Assembly (NCBI GenBank): GCA_963169175.1
Contig: CAUJFK010000136.1
Location: forward strand, 1-20,678
Direction: 5' to 3'
DNA: 20,678 bases
DNA from: Acidobacteriota bacterium
GTDB lineage: Bacteria > Acidobacteriota > Blastocatellia > Pyrinomonadales > Pyrinomonadaceae
The first letter of the stretch is position 1. Each line of letters starts with the position of its first letter. The notes below the pieces were generated by a model. The model was not told the DNA's origin and made no database searches. It saw only the letters and a program-made list of their open reading frames with translations. Shown one piece after another: positions 1 to 7,824 of this stretch. Both the position numbers and the translations under genes were made by a program.

Positions 1-134
1 GCGGTCTGCGCCGACAGCGCGATCTGGAAGCCCGGTTCGTCGACCTTGAGATGGCCGGCGAATGGCAAGGCCAGATCGCGTACGAAGGAGCGGTCGGCGC
101 GGGTAAGGCAACGCTTACTATCACGGCCCAGTAA
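1..134 (+). CDS. C-terminal end of a probable FixH/YtkA-like protein (partial)
   Basis: An open frame enters from the left edge (first complete codon at 3) and stops with TAA at 132-134, leaving 43 residues. The tail contains LEMAGEWQGQIAYEG followed by a short strand ending TLTITAQ. This resembles the last beta-strands of small periplasmic FixH/YtkA-like immunoglobulin-fold proteins, which often end in a G-x-W-x-x-x-x-x-Y-x-G pattern and are often encoded just upstream of CusA-type pumps. The stop lies 27 bp before the cusA-like start on the same strand, so it is probably the preceding gene of the efflux operon. The N-terminus is outside the window, so the family call rests on a short tail and on context. 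Confidence 0.5.
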   Translation, partial: GLRRQRDLEARFVDLEMAGEWQGQIAYEGAVGAGKATLTITAQ

Positions 135-161
135 CAACGGCCGATCGCAGGAAAGGAAAAA

Positions 162-3100
162 ATGATCAACTGGTTTATCGATTGGTCGATCAAGAATCGC
201 GTCATCGTTATCGCACTTTACATTGCGATCGCGATCGCCGGATATTGGGCGCTTACGCGGACGCCAATCGATGCAATTCCCGATGTTTCCGATAACCAGG
301 TGATCGTTTTTACCGACTGGCCTGGCCGCTCACCAAAGGAGGTTGAGGACCAGGTCACATATCCGCTGGTGACAAACCTGCAGGGTCTTGCGGGAGTGCG
401 AACCGTGCGCGCAAGCTCTGCGTTCAGCTTTTCGATGATCAATGTGATCTTTGAGGATGATGTCGAGCTTTATTGGGCCCGGACACGCATTCTCGAACGG
501 CTGAATTTGGTGACGCGTCAGTTGCCCGAAGGTGTAACCCCAACTCTCGGGCCTGACGCGTCCGGCCTTGGCCAGGTCTATTGGTACACGCTCGAATCCG
601 AAACGATGAGCCTGCGCGATCTGCGGACGCTGCAGGACTGGTACGTGCGCTACCAGTTGAATTCGACACCCGGGATTGCCGAGGTCGCAACAGTTGGCGG
701 TTATGTTCAGCAATACCAGATAGAGGTCGACCCGAACCGCCTTCGCTCGGTCAACCTGTCTCTTTCCGCGGTTGTCGAGGCGGTCGAAAGATCGAACAAT
801 AACGTTGGCGGCAATGTTATCGAACAGGCGGGCGAATGGGCAGTCGTTAGAGGGTTGGGGCTTGTCGAGTCGGTCGCCGATGTCGAGGATATCGTGATCG
901 GCTCTAATAACGGGACGCCGATCTTTGTCCGCAACGTTGCGGACGTGCGGCTCGGTGACGCCTTTCGCACCGGTTCGCTGGACAAGAATGGCAAGGAAGC
1001 CGTCGGCGGTGTCGTGATCATGCGATACGGCGTCAGCGCTCTGGAAGCGATAGATGCCGTCAAGAAAAAGGTCAAGGAGATCGAACCCGGATTGCCCGAA
1101 GGTGTGCGGTTGGTCCCATTCTATGACCGCACAGATCTAATAAATCGAACGGCCGATACGCTTAAATGGGCGCTTCTCGAAGAATTCATTCTTGTCACGC
1201 TTGTCAATCTGCTTTTCCTCGCGCATTTCAGGTCGATATTTATTGTCACAATACCGCTCCCGATGGCGGCATTGATCTCATTCCTGTTCATGTATTTTGC
1301 GGGAGTGACCTCGAACATAATGTCGCTCGCCGGTATCGCGATCGCGGTTTCAGATCTTGTGGACGCCGGAATTGTCGTTACCGAGAATGCCTATCGCGCG
1401 CTCGAAAAAGAGGGCCTCGACCTCGCAAACCGCGAGGATGTCTGGCGCATTGTGCGCGATTCGGCCAAAATGGTCGGCCGGCCGATCTTTTCGTCGATGG
1501 CCATCATCGTGGTCGCCTTTATACCCGTATTCGCTCTTACGGGCCAGGAAGGCAAGCTCTTTCATCCGCTTGCGTACACAAAATCATTTGCAATGATGGC
1601 GGCGGCGGTGATGGCGGTCACGCTTGTCCCGGTCCTGTGCGGTTTTCTTCTAAAGGGAAAATTGAAACCCGAAGAGGCGAACCCGATCATGCGTGTCCTG
1701 CGACGGGTTTACCAGCCGCTTCTTGAAAAGGCCCTTAGAAACCGGGCGGCAACCGTTGCTCTTGCTATGCTTTTTTTCATAGGCGCGATGGTAGCAACAA
1801 CAGGCATCGGCAACGAATTTATGCCCGCGCTCAATGAGGGCGATCTGCTCTTTATGCCCGTAACCGACCCGGGCATATCACTGGACGAAGCGACCCGAAT
1901 AATGAGCAAGCAGGATGAGATCATCGCATCTTTCCCGGAGATCGCCTGGGCCGTCGGCAAGGCTGGCCGGGCCGAAACGTCGACCGATCCAGCTCCGATA
2001 AATATGAATGAAACGGTCATCCACCTCAAACCCGAGGCGGAATGGCGGGACGGGATGACAAGAGAAAAATTGATCGCAGAACTCGACGCCTCGTTGCGAA
2101 TGCCGGGCGTGACAAATATTTGGACACAGCCGATCATTAACCGTATCGAAATGCTCGCCACCGGTATTCGGTCGCAAGTCGGCATCAAGATCTACGGAAA
2201 TGATCTCGACAACCTGGAACATATGTCCCGCGAGATCGCGGTCGTAGTCCGCGGCGTTGACGGGGCCGCTGATGTTTATCCTGAACAGATCGGCGGTGCA
2301 CCGTACATCGATATTGATATTGATCGGGCCGCGGCGGCTCGTTACGGCATTGATGTTGCGGCCATTCAGGAGGTTATCGAAAAAGGTGTAGGCGAGGTGA
2401 ACCTGACAGCCACGATCGAAGGCCGCAATCGATTTCCGATTCGTGTTCGTTATGCACCGGAATTTCGACGAACGCCCGAGGCGATCGGGCAAATTCCTGT
2501 AACTGCTCCGTCCGGCGCGCCAATTCCGCTCGCTCAGCTTGCCCGGATTCGAACGGCCGAAGGCCCCGCGATGATCCAAAGTGAAAATGGGCTCTTGCGC
2601 GGAACGGTCCTTTTGAATGTTCGGGGCCGTGATATCGGAAGCTTTGTTGACGAAGCCGATGCCGCGATAAAACAGCAGGTCAGCCTGCCGGCGGGATATT
2701 ACTTTAATTGGAGCGGCCAGTATGAGAATCAGCAACGGGCTCGGGCTCGGTTAATGATCGTGATCCCGATCGTGATCCTTATCATCTTTGCGACGCTTTA
2801 CTTCACATATCACTCGTTTCTTGAGGCCGCACACGTTCTGCTGGCCGTACCTTTTGCCCTGACGGGCGGGTTCTATCTTCTTTGGCTGCTGCAATACAAC
2901 TTTTCCGTAGCAGTTTGGGTCGGCTTTATCGCCTTGTTCGGGGCCGCCGTACAGACCGCGATCGTAATGGTCGTGTATCTGGAAGAAGCGGTAGCTAGAA
3001 AGAAAGCCGAGCTTGGAAGACTTGACCGCGAATCTCTGCTGGAAGCGGTGACCGAAGGGGCACTCTTGCGATTGCGCCCCAAGGTGATGACGGTAACGAC

Positions 3101-3290
3101 CATTCTCGCGGGCCTTTTGCCGATAATGTGGAGCACCGGCGCGGGCTCTGAGGTAATGAGGCCGCTTGCGGTGCCGGTTTTTGGCGGAATGGTATCGAGC
3201 CTCATACACGTGCTCATTGTCACACCCGTTATTTTTTATTGGCTGCGTCTATATGAATTATCGCGTGAGGAGGTGCAAATTGAGAAATGA
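162..3290 (+). CDS. cusA: CusA-type heavy-metal efflux RND transporter
   Basis: This is the inner-membrane proton-driven pump of a tripartite metal exporter; 1042 aa is a normal length for the CusA/CzcA family. An N-terminal TM helix (about 13-31) is followed by the porter domains, a TM block (about 335-500), a second periplasmic half and a last TM block (about 865-1030). The three methionines that bind Cu(I)/Ag(I) in E. coli CusA (M573, M623, M672) align with M565 (LLFMPVT), M615 (APINMNETV) and M664 (RIEMLATGI) at a constant offset of 8. This supports monovalent copper/silver rather than Zn/Co/Ni export. Proton-relay residues align as D401 (for D405) and K974 (for K984), but Q931 replaces E939. 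An AGGAAAGGA ribosome site precedes the ATG. The gene is coupled to the TolC-like gene by an 11-nt overlap. Confidence 0.93.
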   Translation: MINWFIDWSIKNRVIVIALYIAIAIAGYWALTRTPIDAIPDVSDNQVIVFTDWPGRSPKEVEDQVTYPLVTNLQGLAGVRTVRASSAFSFSMINVIFEDDVELYWARTRILERLNLVTRQLPEGVTPTLGPDASGLGQVYWYTLESETMSLRDLRTLQDWYVRYQLNSTPGIAEVATVGGYVQQYQIEVDPNRLRSVNLSLSAVVEAVERSNNNVGGNVIEQAGEWAVVRGLGLVESVADVEDIVIGSNNGTPIFVRNVADVRLGDAFRTGSLDKNGKEAVGGVVIMRYGVSALEAIDAVKKKVKEIEPGLPEGVRLVPFYDRTDLINRTADTLKWALLEEFILVTLVNLLFLAHFRSIFIVTIPLPMAALISFLFMYFAGVTSNIMSLAGIAIAVSDLVDAGIVVTENAYRALEKEGLDLANREDVWRIVRDSAKMVGRPIFSSMAIIVVAFIPVFALTGQEGKLFHPLAYTKSFAMMAAAVMAVTLVPVLCGFLLKGKLKPEEANPIMRVLRRVYQPLLEKALRNRAATVALAMLFFIGAMVATTGIGNEFMPALNEGDLLFMPVTDPGISLDEATRIMSKQDEIIASFPEIAWAVGKAGRAETSTDPAPINMNETVIHLKPEAEWRDGMTREKLIAELDASLRMPGVTNIWTQPIINRIEMLATGIRSQVGIKIYGNDLDNLEHMSREIAVVVRGVDGAADVYPEQIGGAPYIDIDIDRAAAARYGIDVAAIQEVIEKGVGEVNLTATIEGRNRFPIRVRYAPEFRRTPEAIGQIPVTAPSGAPIPLAQLARIRTAEGPAMIQSENGLLRGTVLLNVRGRDIGSFVDEADAAIKQQVSLPAGYYFNWSGQYENQQRARARLMIVIPIVILIIFATLYFTYHSFLEAAHVLLAVPFALTGGFYLLWLLQYNFSVAVWVGFIALFGAAVQTAIVMVVYLEEAVARKKAELGRLDRESLLEAVTEGALLRLRPKVMTVTTILAGLLPIMWSTGAGSEVMRPLAVPVFGGMVSSLIHVLIVTPVIFYWLRLYELSREEVQIEK
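3267..3282 (+). promoter_or_regulatory. Ribosome site and TTG start of the TolC-like gene inside cusA
   Basis: GAGGAGGTG at 3267-3275 lies 4 nt before a TTG at 3280-3282, within the last codons of the pump gene, whose stop is at 3288-3290. From this TTG the protein begins with a clean signal peptide. The in-frame ATG at 3253 lies upstream of this ribosome site and would add YRVRRCKL-type residues before it. Seen directly; the start choice is an inference. Confidence 0.7.
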
Positions 3291-4644
3291 ACCTTCAGCG
3301 CGGGCCATCCTGTTGTTAAGGATCGTTTTCGTCATCGGCCTCACCGCCGGCGGCGTTAAGCTCGAAGCGCAATCTCCGCAACCGAGCCCGCTAAAAAGCT
3401 ATACCAGATATCTTGATCCTGTGGCCGGAGTGTCAGTGGATAACGCCGTCGACATAGCGATCAAAAACAATTTGGAACTGGCGGCCATGCGAAAGGAATT
3501 CGAGGCGGGAGAAGCTCTCCTCCGCCAGGCCGGACTTCGGTCAAACCCCTCTATTGAACTGCGTGGCACCAGACAGCTTAGCGGCGGTGACAACAGCTTT
3601 ATGATCGAAGGCGGCCTGCCGCTTGAACTCGGCGGGCGCCGAAGTGCCCGGATCCGCGTGGCATCGCAAGAGCTTGATATCCGCCGCCAAGCGGTAGGCG
3701 AACAGGAGCGGCAGCTTGCCTCGGAGGTGCGAAACAAATTCGGCGAAGCGCTTGCGGCCGCCTTAAAACTAAGATTCATTGAAGAGATGCTTGCAGTCGC
3801 AGCCGGCAACTTTGATCTTGTATCAGTGCAGGTTGATGAGGGCCGTCGTCCGCCGCTTGAGCGGAATATGGAAGCGGTCGAGCTGAACCGTATCCGCGTT
3901 CTGCGCGAAACCGCCGAAGGTACGGTGGAACTTCGGCTGCTTGAGCTTCGTGAACTTTTGGCGATGAGGCCGGACAATCCCCTGGTGATCCTCGGTAACC
4001 TCGAACAACTCCTGGAACCGATTCCTCCCGCGATCGGTGCCGCGGAACGCGCCCTGCAAACCCGTCCCGACCTTTTGGGTGCTCGTGCCGTCGAACGGCT
4101 AGCCGCGGCCCGTGCTGAACAGGCGCGGTCAGAAGGCCGCTTCGATGCCGACGTTATGCTCGGTTATCAGCGAATGCAGTCCGGCTTTCCATTGCTCGGG
4201 ATCGAGGAAAATACCGGAGCACTCCTTCCGATCGATGAAAAAATGAAGTTCTTTACGTTCGGAGTGAAGGTAACGCTGCCCGTTCGAAACCGAAATCAAG
4301 GCGCCGTGGCGGCGGCCCGCCTTGAAGAAGATGCTGCCCGCAGCCGGCGGGAATTTGGTGAACTCGCCGTGAGGCGCGAAATTGCCGGCGCGCATATTCG
4401 CTATGATCGCGCCCTTCGTGCCAAAGAGATCTATCGAGTCGGCGTACGCGGCCAGGCCGCCGCAAACCTTGATGTTGTCCGCCAAACCTATGAACTTGGT
4501 TCGAAAACATTACTCGATCACATTGCCGAACAGCGGCGCTTTATTGAGACCGAGAACGGATATATTGACGCGCTGCTTGAGGTATATCTTGCCAGGGTCG
4601 AAATACTGCGTGCGTCGAACGCACCGGAGTTGATAAACAAATGA
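3280..4644 (+). CDS. TolC-family outer-membrane efflux channel
   Basis: This is the outer-membrane duct of the tripartite pump, 454 aa from the TTG start. The N-terminus has an n-region with two arginines, a hydrophobic core (AILLLRIVFVIGLTAGG) and a probable signal peptidase I site LEA|QS. There is no lipobox cysteine, so it is not an obvious lipoprotein of the CusC/NodT type. The mature part shows the two OEP half-repeats of TolC proteins: long amphipathic helices rich in A/E/R/L, each followed by beta segments (SIELRGTRQL and later FFTFGVKVTLPVRNRNQGA). The P-x-R-N-x-N-x-G-x-x-A motif is typical of CusC/CzcC-like channels. Its TGA overlaps the adaptor's ATG (ATGA, 4641-4644). The reading frame stays open upstream into the pump gene, but those residues look like out-of-frame pump sequence. 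Confidence 0.9.
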   Translation: MRNEPSARAILLLRIVFVIGLTAGGVKLEAQSPQPSPLKSYTRYLDPVAGVSVDNAVDIAIKNNLELAAMRKEFEAGEALLRQAGLRSNPSIELRGTRQLSGGDNSFMIEGGLPLELGGRRSARIRVASQELDIRRQAVGEQERQLASEVRNKFGEALAAALKLRFIEEMLAVAAGNFDLVSVQVDEGRRPPLERNMEAVELNRIRVLRETAEGTVELRLLELRELLAMRPDNPLVILGNLEQLLEPIPPAIGAAERALQTRPDLLGARAVERLAAARAEQARSEGRFDADVMLGYQRMQSGFPLLGIEENTGALLPIDEKMKFFTFGVKVTLPVRNRNQGAVAAARLEEDAARSRREFGELAVRREIAGAHIRYDRALRAKEIYRVGVRGQAAANLDVVRQTYELGSKTLLDHIAEQRRFIETENGYIDALLEVYLARVEILRASNAPELINK

Positions 4645-6188
4645 GCGAGAACGAAGATATTCTCAGTGCCGCGGAAGCATCGGCCTCTGATCCGGCCGAG
4701 ATCGAAAAGCCGGACGGACGAAGGAACCTGGCGCCCGCACTGATCGCTGGATTTATAGTTGCGGCGATACTCGTCGCCTTTCTGCTTTATTGGCTGCTCG
4801 CCGGTGGCGGAACAAATGTCGGCCGCCCCGTCCCGCCGCCTCGAAATATTGGCTCTGACACGATCGCCCCCGAACCGGCAGCGGGCCAGACACTGACCAT
4901 ATCGCCCGAACAGCTCAAGAATGCGGGCATAACCATTGAAACGATCGGCGAGCAACTCACGGCCGAGAGCGGGGCCACAGCGGCCACCGGTGTGATCGAG
5001 CCAAACGCGTATCGACAGACACCGGCCATCGCGTTGGTCGGCGGCATTGTCCGGCGTGTTGTCCCGGAACTTGGTGATAATGTTCGCACGGGCCAGACGA
5101 TCGCGGTAATTTTCAGTGATGAATTTGCGCAAACGCAATTGCGGTTTATCGCACTTCGGACAGAAGTTGAGAATGCTCGTCGGAATTACGAGCGCACACA
5201 GAGGCTTGTCACGATCAATGCTCCCGGCCGTGCCGAGATCGAAGAGGCCGCAAAGCTGCGAAAGGACGCCGAAGCCACCTTTACCGAAATGCGGGCCCGA
5301 TATGAGAGAACGACACGGCTTATTCAGATCGGTGCCGCAAGCCGCGAAGAATTAGAACAAGATCATACCAAACTGCATCACGCAGAGTCGGAACTCGAAC
5401 AAGCCCGACTCCGCGAACAGCGCGCCACTGCGATGCTGCCGATCAGTCCCGAGGTCCGCTCCGCGAACGAAGAAGCTCTGAATAAACTGCGCAACGCCGA
5501 AACCGAGCTTGCGGCCGTCAGGCAGCGACTAATCCTCTTTGGAATGCCGGGCAGCAAGGTTGACCGTCTGATAACTTCCTCTCAGGTAAGCGCGGAACTC
5601 GCGGTGCCGGCACCCGCTTCGGGAACAGTCACTGCCCGCACGGTCAATTCGGGCGAGGTCATCGATGCCAACAAGGAGATCCTTCGCATCACGGACCTTT
5701 CGAGCGTTTGGGTGATCGCCCAGGTGTTTGAACGCGATGCGGCCGGCCTTCAGGTCGGTGGGCCTGTCACGATCACATCGGATGCCCTTCCCGACCGAGT
5801 CTTCCGCGGCCAGATCGCTTACATCGACCCACAGCTTGACGAGGCAACACGAACCGCCAGGGTCAGGGTCGAGATCGGTGATCCCGGTAAGGTCCTAAAA
5901 CTGGGTATGTACGTCAGAGTTTCACTCGGGCGGGAGAAATCGGGAGAACGAACCATGCCGGTCGTGCCGGCGGCGGCCGTACAGTTGATCAACAACCAAC
6001 AGATAGTCTTTACCGCAACCTCTGACCCTAATAAGTTCGAGCTGCGGCCCGTTCGCTTGGGCCAGGCGTCAGACGGACGCATTCCCGTGCTCGAAGGTTT
6101 GCTCCAGGGCGAACGCGTAGTGACAAACGGCAGCTTCATGCTCCGCGCAGAGTGGCTGAAGTCGCTCCAAGGTGGGATGCTCCACTAA
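4641..6188 (+). CDS. Efflux RND periplasmic adaptor (CusB/CzcB-like membrane fusion protein)
   Basis: This adaptor (515 aa) would bridge the pump and the TolC-like channel. It has a cytoplasmic N-tail of about 30 residues, one TM anchor (about 31-54, APALIAGFIVAAILVAFLLYW), a proline-rich linker, a split lipoyl/barrel-sandwich domain (about 128-160 and 320-355), an alpha-hairpin coiled coil (about 165-300, heptad-like A/E/L/R) and a beta-barrel plus membrane-proximal domain (about 355-505). GIVRRVVPELGDNVRTGQ and SSVWVIAQVFERD are typical of the family. It has no N-terminal heavy-metal-binding YHS-like domain, and the stretch after the anchor (55-110) contains no methionine, whereas E. coli CusB binds metal through N-terminal methionines. 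It is the last gene of the operon and is translationally coupled to the channel gene. Confidence 0.9.
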   Translation: MSENEDILSAAEASASDPAEIEKPDGRRNLAPALIAGFIVAAILVAFLLYWLLAGGGTNVGRPVPPPRNIGSDTIAPEPAAGQTLTISPEQLKNAGITIETIGEQLTAESGATAATGVIEPNAYRQTPAIALVGGIVRRVVPELGDNVRTGQTIAVIFSDEFAQTQLRFIALRTEVENARRNYERTQRLVTINAPGRAEIEEAAKLRKDAEATFTEMRARYERTTRLIQIGAASREELEQDHTKLHHAESELEQARLREQRATAMLPISPEVRSANEEALNKLRNAETELAAVRQRLILFGMPGSKVDRLITSSQVSAELAVPAPASGTVTARTVNSGEVIDANKEILRITDLSSVWVIAQVFERDAAGLQVGGPVTITSDALPDRVFRGQIAYIDPQLDEATRTARVRVEIGDPGKVLKLGMYVRVSLGREKSGERTMPVVPAAAVQLINNQQIVFTATSDPNKFELRPVRLGQASDGRIPVLEGLLQGERVVTNGSFMLRAEWLKSLQGGMLH

Positions 6189-6259
6189 TGTATACCAACC
6201 GAACCCGACCTTTTCCATCTTCTGGCAGACGTCTGGTGCTGGTACAATATTAATTGCAT

Positions 6260-6292
6260 TAACAAAATCTTGTTAGCATAAAAGCTTATAAT
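6260..6292 (+). promoter_or_regulatory. Candidate operator and -10 box upstream of the NYN gene
   Basis: The inverted repeat TAACAA-AATC-TTGTTA (6260-6275) ends 11 bp before TATAAT (6287-6292), occupying the place of a -35 element. The arms and the -10 match are seen directly. A role as promoter with operator is an inference, because no good -35 hexamer lies at 16-18 bp spacing. Confidence 0.3.
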
Positions 6293-6379
6293 CTTCCTGT
6301 GAAGATCGAATTCTTACAACGACCAGATAGATGGGCGAATGAGAATCAGATCATGGAAAAGTCGCAGCCACGATATAAC

Positions 6380-6402
6380 CGCGCACTAATTACATTTGCG
6401 CG
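6380..6402 (+). other. GC-stem hairpin in the presumed leader of the NYN gene
   Basis: CGCGCA (6380-6385) and TGCGCG (6397-6402) are perfect inverted repeats around an 11-nt AT-rich loop. Two more pairs are possible past a bulged C. The hairpin lies about 50 bp before the NYN start codon. It has no T-run, so it is not a standard terminator. Confidence 0.35.
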
Positions 6403-6453
6403 TTGCTAACTCGGACGAATCCCATTATCTGAGTAGCGTCTGGTGAAGTTTGC

Positions 6454-7803
6454 ATGAACGAAATTGAACAAATCGCCGTCTTCCTTGATGTTGAAAACCT
6501 GATCGGTTTTTGTACGGAACTCCAGCTTCCTATTGACCTTGCCTATGTAATCGACAAACTGAAATCCGACGGACGGATAACAGTGCGGCGTTCATTCGGA
6601 GACATCACAAAGGCTCTATCTGCGACCAATCAGCTCCGCGAGGCGGACCGGGTACGGCGGATGCTTCGCGATAACCTGTTTCTGCACGAAGATATTCCCT
6701 ATATGACTCAGCATAAGAACTCGGCGGACATGAGACTCGCGGTCGAGGCCTTGTACACTGCGTTCACGCTTCCAAGCATTTCAAAATTTGCCATCATTTC
6801 TGGTGACAGTGACTACGTTCCACTTTTCCTGAAGTTGAAGGAACAGAATAAGACTGTAATTGGCATTACCGGAAGTGACCGTGCTACCGCCGTAATATAC
6901 CGACGAGCCTGCGATAGCCTTTTCTATTTCGAGGATATTGCCCGAGCCTCAATCGCTGCATCCGAATCCGATTTTCCTGAAAGAGACATGACCGCCTCCG
7001 CTGACGCTGCGGTCACACCTCGTGAGACCAGCGAAGAAAACGCCCGAGTCGAACAGCAAACGCTCAGGGATGAATTTGCCAGTCTTCTGGTAGGAGCTGT
7101 CCAGGTTCTCAACAACGGCGGTAAATCAGCATTTGCCGGTGCGGTACAGATGCAGATGCGCCAGCTACAGGCTGATTTCGACCATCAACGGGCTGGGTTT
7201 CATTCGTTCGGCGACCTAGTTCGGTTCGCTGCCGACCGCCAAATGGTCTACACGACCGGCGCGAGAGGTGATGACGTTCTAACTCTGCCAGGCGATACGA
7301 CGTTGACGGGTCAACGCCAGGCTGTTTCGACTGCCCAATACAGAATGTACCTACAGGATCGGCTTAAATGTCAGCTACCGTCGTCCGACCTTCGCGAACA
7401 TATCTGCGATCAAGCCTTCGACCAGCTAACGTTTTCGGTCGACGACGGGGGCATTCTCTTACGCGATCTTTCTCACGACGTCACGGATGAACTTGCCGGC
7501 AAGAAAATAAACATTCCCCAGGCCGAGGTCTTCAAGTACCTTTATACTCTCTTCCGCGCTCGTTGTTTCATCTTTGAACCAACCGACTACGGTGAGTACA
7601 ATCCGCAGCTTACCGGTTTTCGAGTACAAAAACATGAATGGGACGACCATTTTGTCGGACGGCAACTGAGGACGCTTGATGGCGATGACTTTGAAATGTA
7701 TCCAGACAAACTTAGTCAGTTGTTTTATGAGACTGAATCAAAATCGATGAAAATCAAACAGCTGCTGAACACGCTGGGAATCAAATTCGAACTTGGGTTG
7801 TAA
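6454..7803 (+). CDS. NYN-domain ribonuclease-like protein with OST-HTH/LOTUS domain
   Basis: The 449-aa protein has three parts. Residues 5-163 form a NYN (LabA/DUF88, PIN-like) nuclease fold: FLDVENL (D12), KNSADMRLAVEA (D92) and ISGDSDYVPL (D118, D120) supply the usual acidic metal-binding cluster. Residues 165-203 are a polar linker. Residues about 205-280 look like an OST-HTH/LOTUS RNA-binding domain (VLNNGGKSAFAGAVQMQMRQL, then FGDLVRFAADRQMV). The last ~155 residues (295-449) I do not recognise. Bacterial NYN-LOTUS proteins are presumed RNA-processing nucleases acting in the cytoplasm. There is no signal peptide or TM segment. The ribosome site is weak (TGGTGAAG) and the ATG at 6454 is the best start. 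The gene is not obviously tied to either neighbouring module and looks monocistronic. Confidence 0.85.
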   Translation: MNEIEQIAVFLDVENLIGFCTELQLPIDLAYVIDKLKSDGRITVRRSFGDITKALSATNQLREADRVRRMLRDNLFLHEDIPYMTQHKNSADMRLAVEALYTAFTLPSISKFAIISGDSDYVPLFLKLKEQNKTVIGITGSDRATAVIYRRACDSLFYFEDIARASIAASESDFPERDMTASADAAVTPRETSEENARVEQQTLRDEFASLLVGAVQVLNNGGKSAFAGAVQMQMRQLQADFDHQRAGFHSFGDLVRFAADRQMVYTTGARGDDVLTLPGDTTLTGQRQAVSTAQYRMYLQDRLKCQLPSSDLREHICDQAFDQLTFSVDDGGILLRDLSHDVTDELAGKKINIPQAEVFKYLYTLFRARCFIFEPTDYGEYNPQLTGFRVQKHEWDDHFVGRQLRTLDGDDFEMYPDKLSQLFYETESKSMKIKQLLNTLGIKFELGL

Positions 7804-7807
7804 GCGG

Positions 7808-7822
7808 CCGTCCAATCGACGG
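7808..7822. terminator. Weak hairpin between convergent genes
   Basis: CCGTC-CAATC-GACGG sits in the 21-bp gap between the NYN stop (TAA, 7801-7803) and the symporter stop (7825). The stem is only 5 bp and no clear T-run follows on either strand. Its position makes a shared terminator plausible, but the sequence evidence is thin. Confidence 0.2.
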
Positions 7823-7824
7823 AC

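Larger units (their letters stand above)
6189..6453. promoter_or_regulatory. AT-richer intergenic spacer between the efflux operon and the NYN gene
   Basis: I see no open frame of note in these 265 bp. The spacer holds a perfect 10-bp palindrome CAGACGTCTG (6226-6235), a 6-bp inverted repeat with a 4-nt loop (TAACAA/TTGTTA, 6260-6275), a perfect -10-like TATAAT (6287-6292) without a convincing -35, and a GC-stem hairpin (6380-6402). The segment 6240-6300 is clearly AT-richer than its neighbours. The promoter of the NYN gene is presumably here, but I cannot fix its start site. No hairpin is followed by a T-run, so no standard terminator for the efflux operon is visible. Confidence 0.45.

Noticed and set aside
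225..242. GCGATCGC repeats resembling cyanobacterial HIP1
   Set aside because: They encode an Ala-Ile repeat of the first transmembrane helix, and no excess of the octamer is apparent in the rest of the window.
1878..2735. Long antisense open frame (285 codons) inside the CusA-type gene
   Set aside because: It mirrors the codon periodicity of the pump gene, has no ribosome site and its product resembles no known family.
2755..2780. Near-tandem GATCGTGATCC repeat
   Set aside because: It encodes the hydrophobic IVIPIVIL stretch of a TM helix; simple coding explains it.
3166..3279. N-terminal extension of the TolC-like gene into the pump gene
   Set aside because: The strong GAGGAGGTG site and a clean signal peptide favour the TTG at 3280; the upstream residues are pump sequence read out of frame.
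6189..6260. Rho-independent terminator after the efflux operon
   Set aside because: The CAGACGTCTG palindrome is too short with no loop, and no T-run follows; no standard terminator can be supported.
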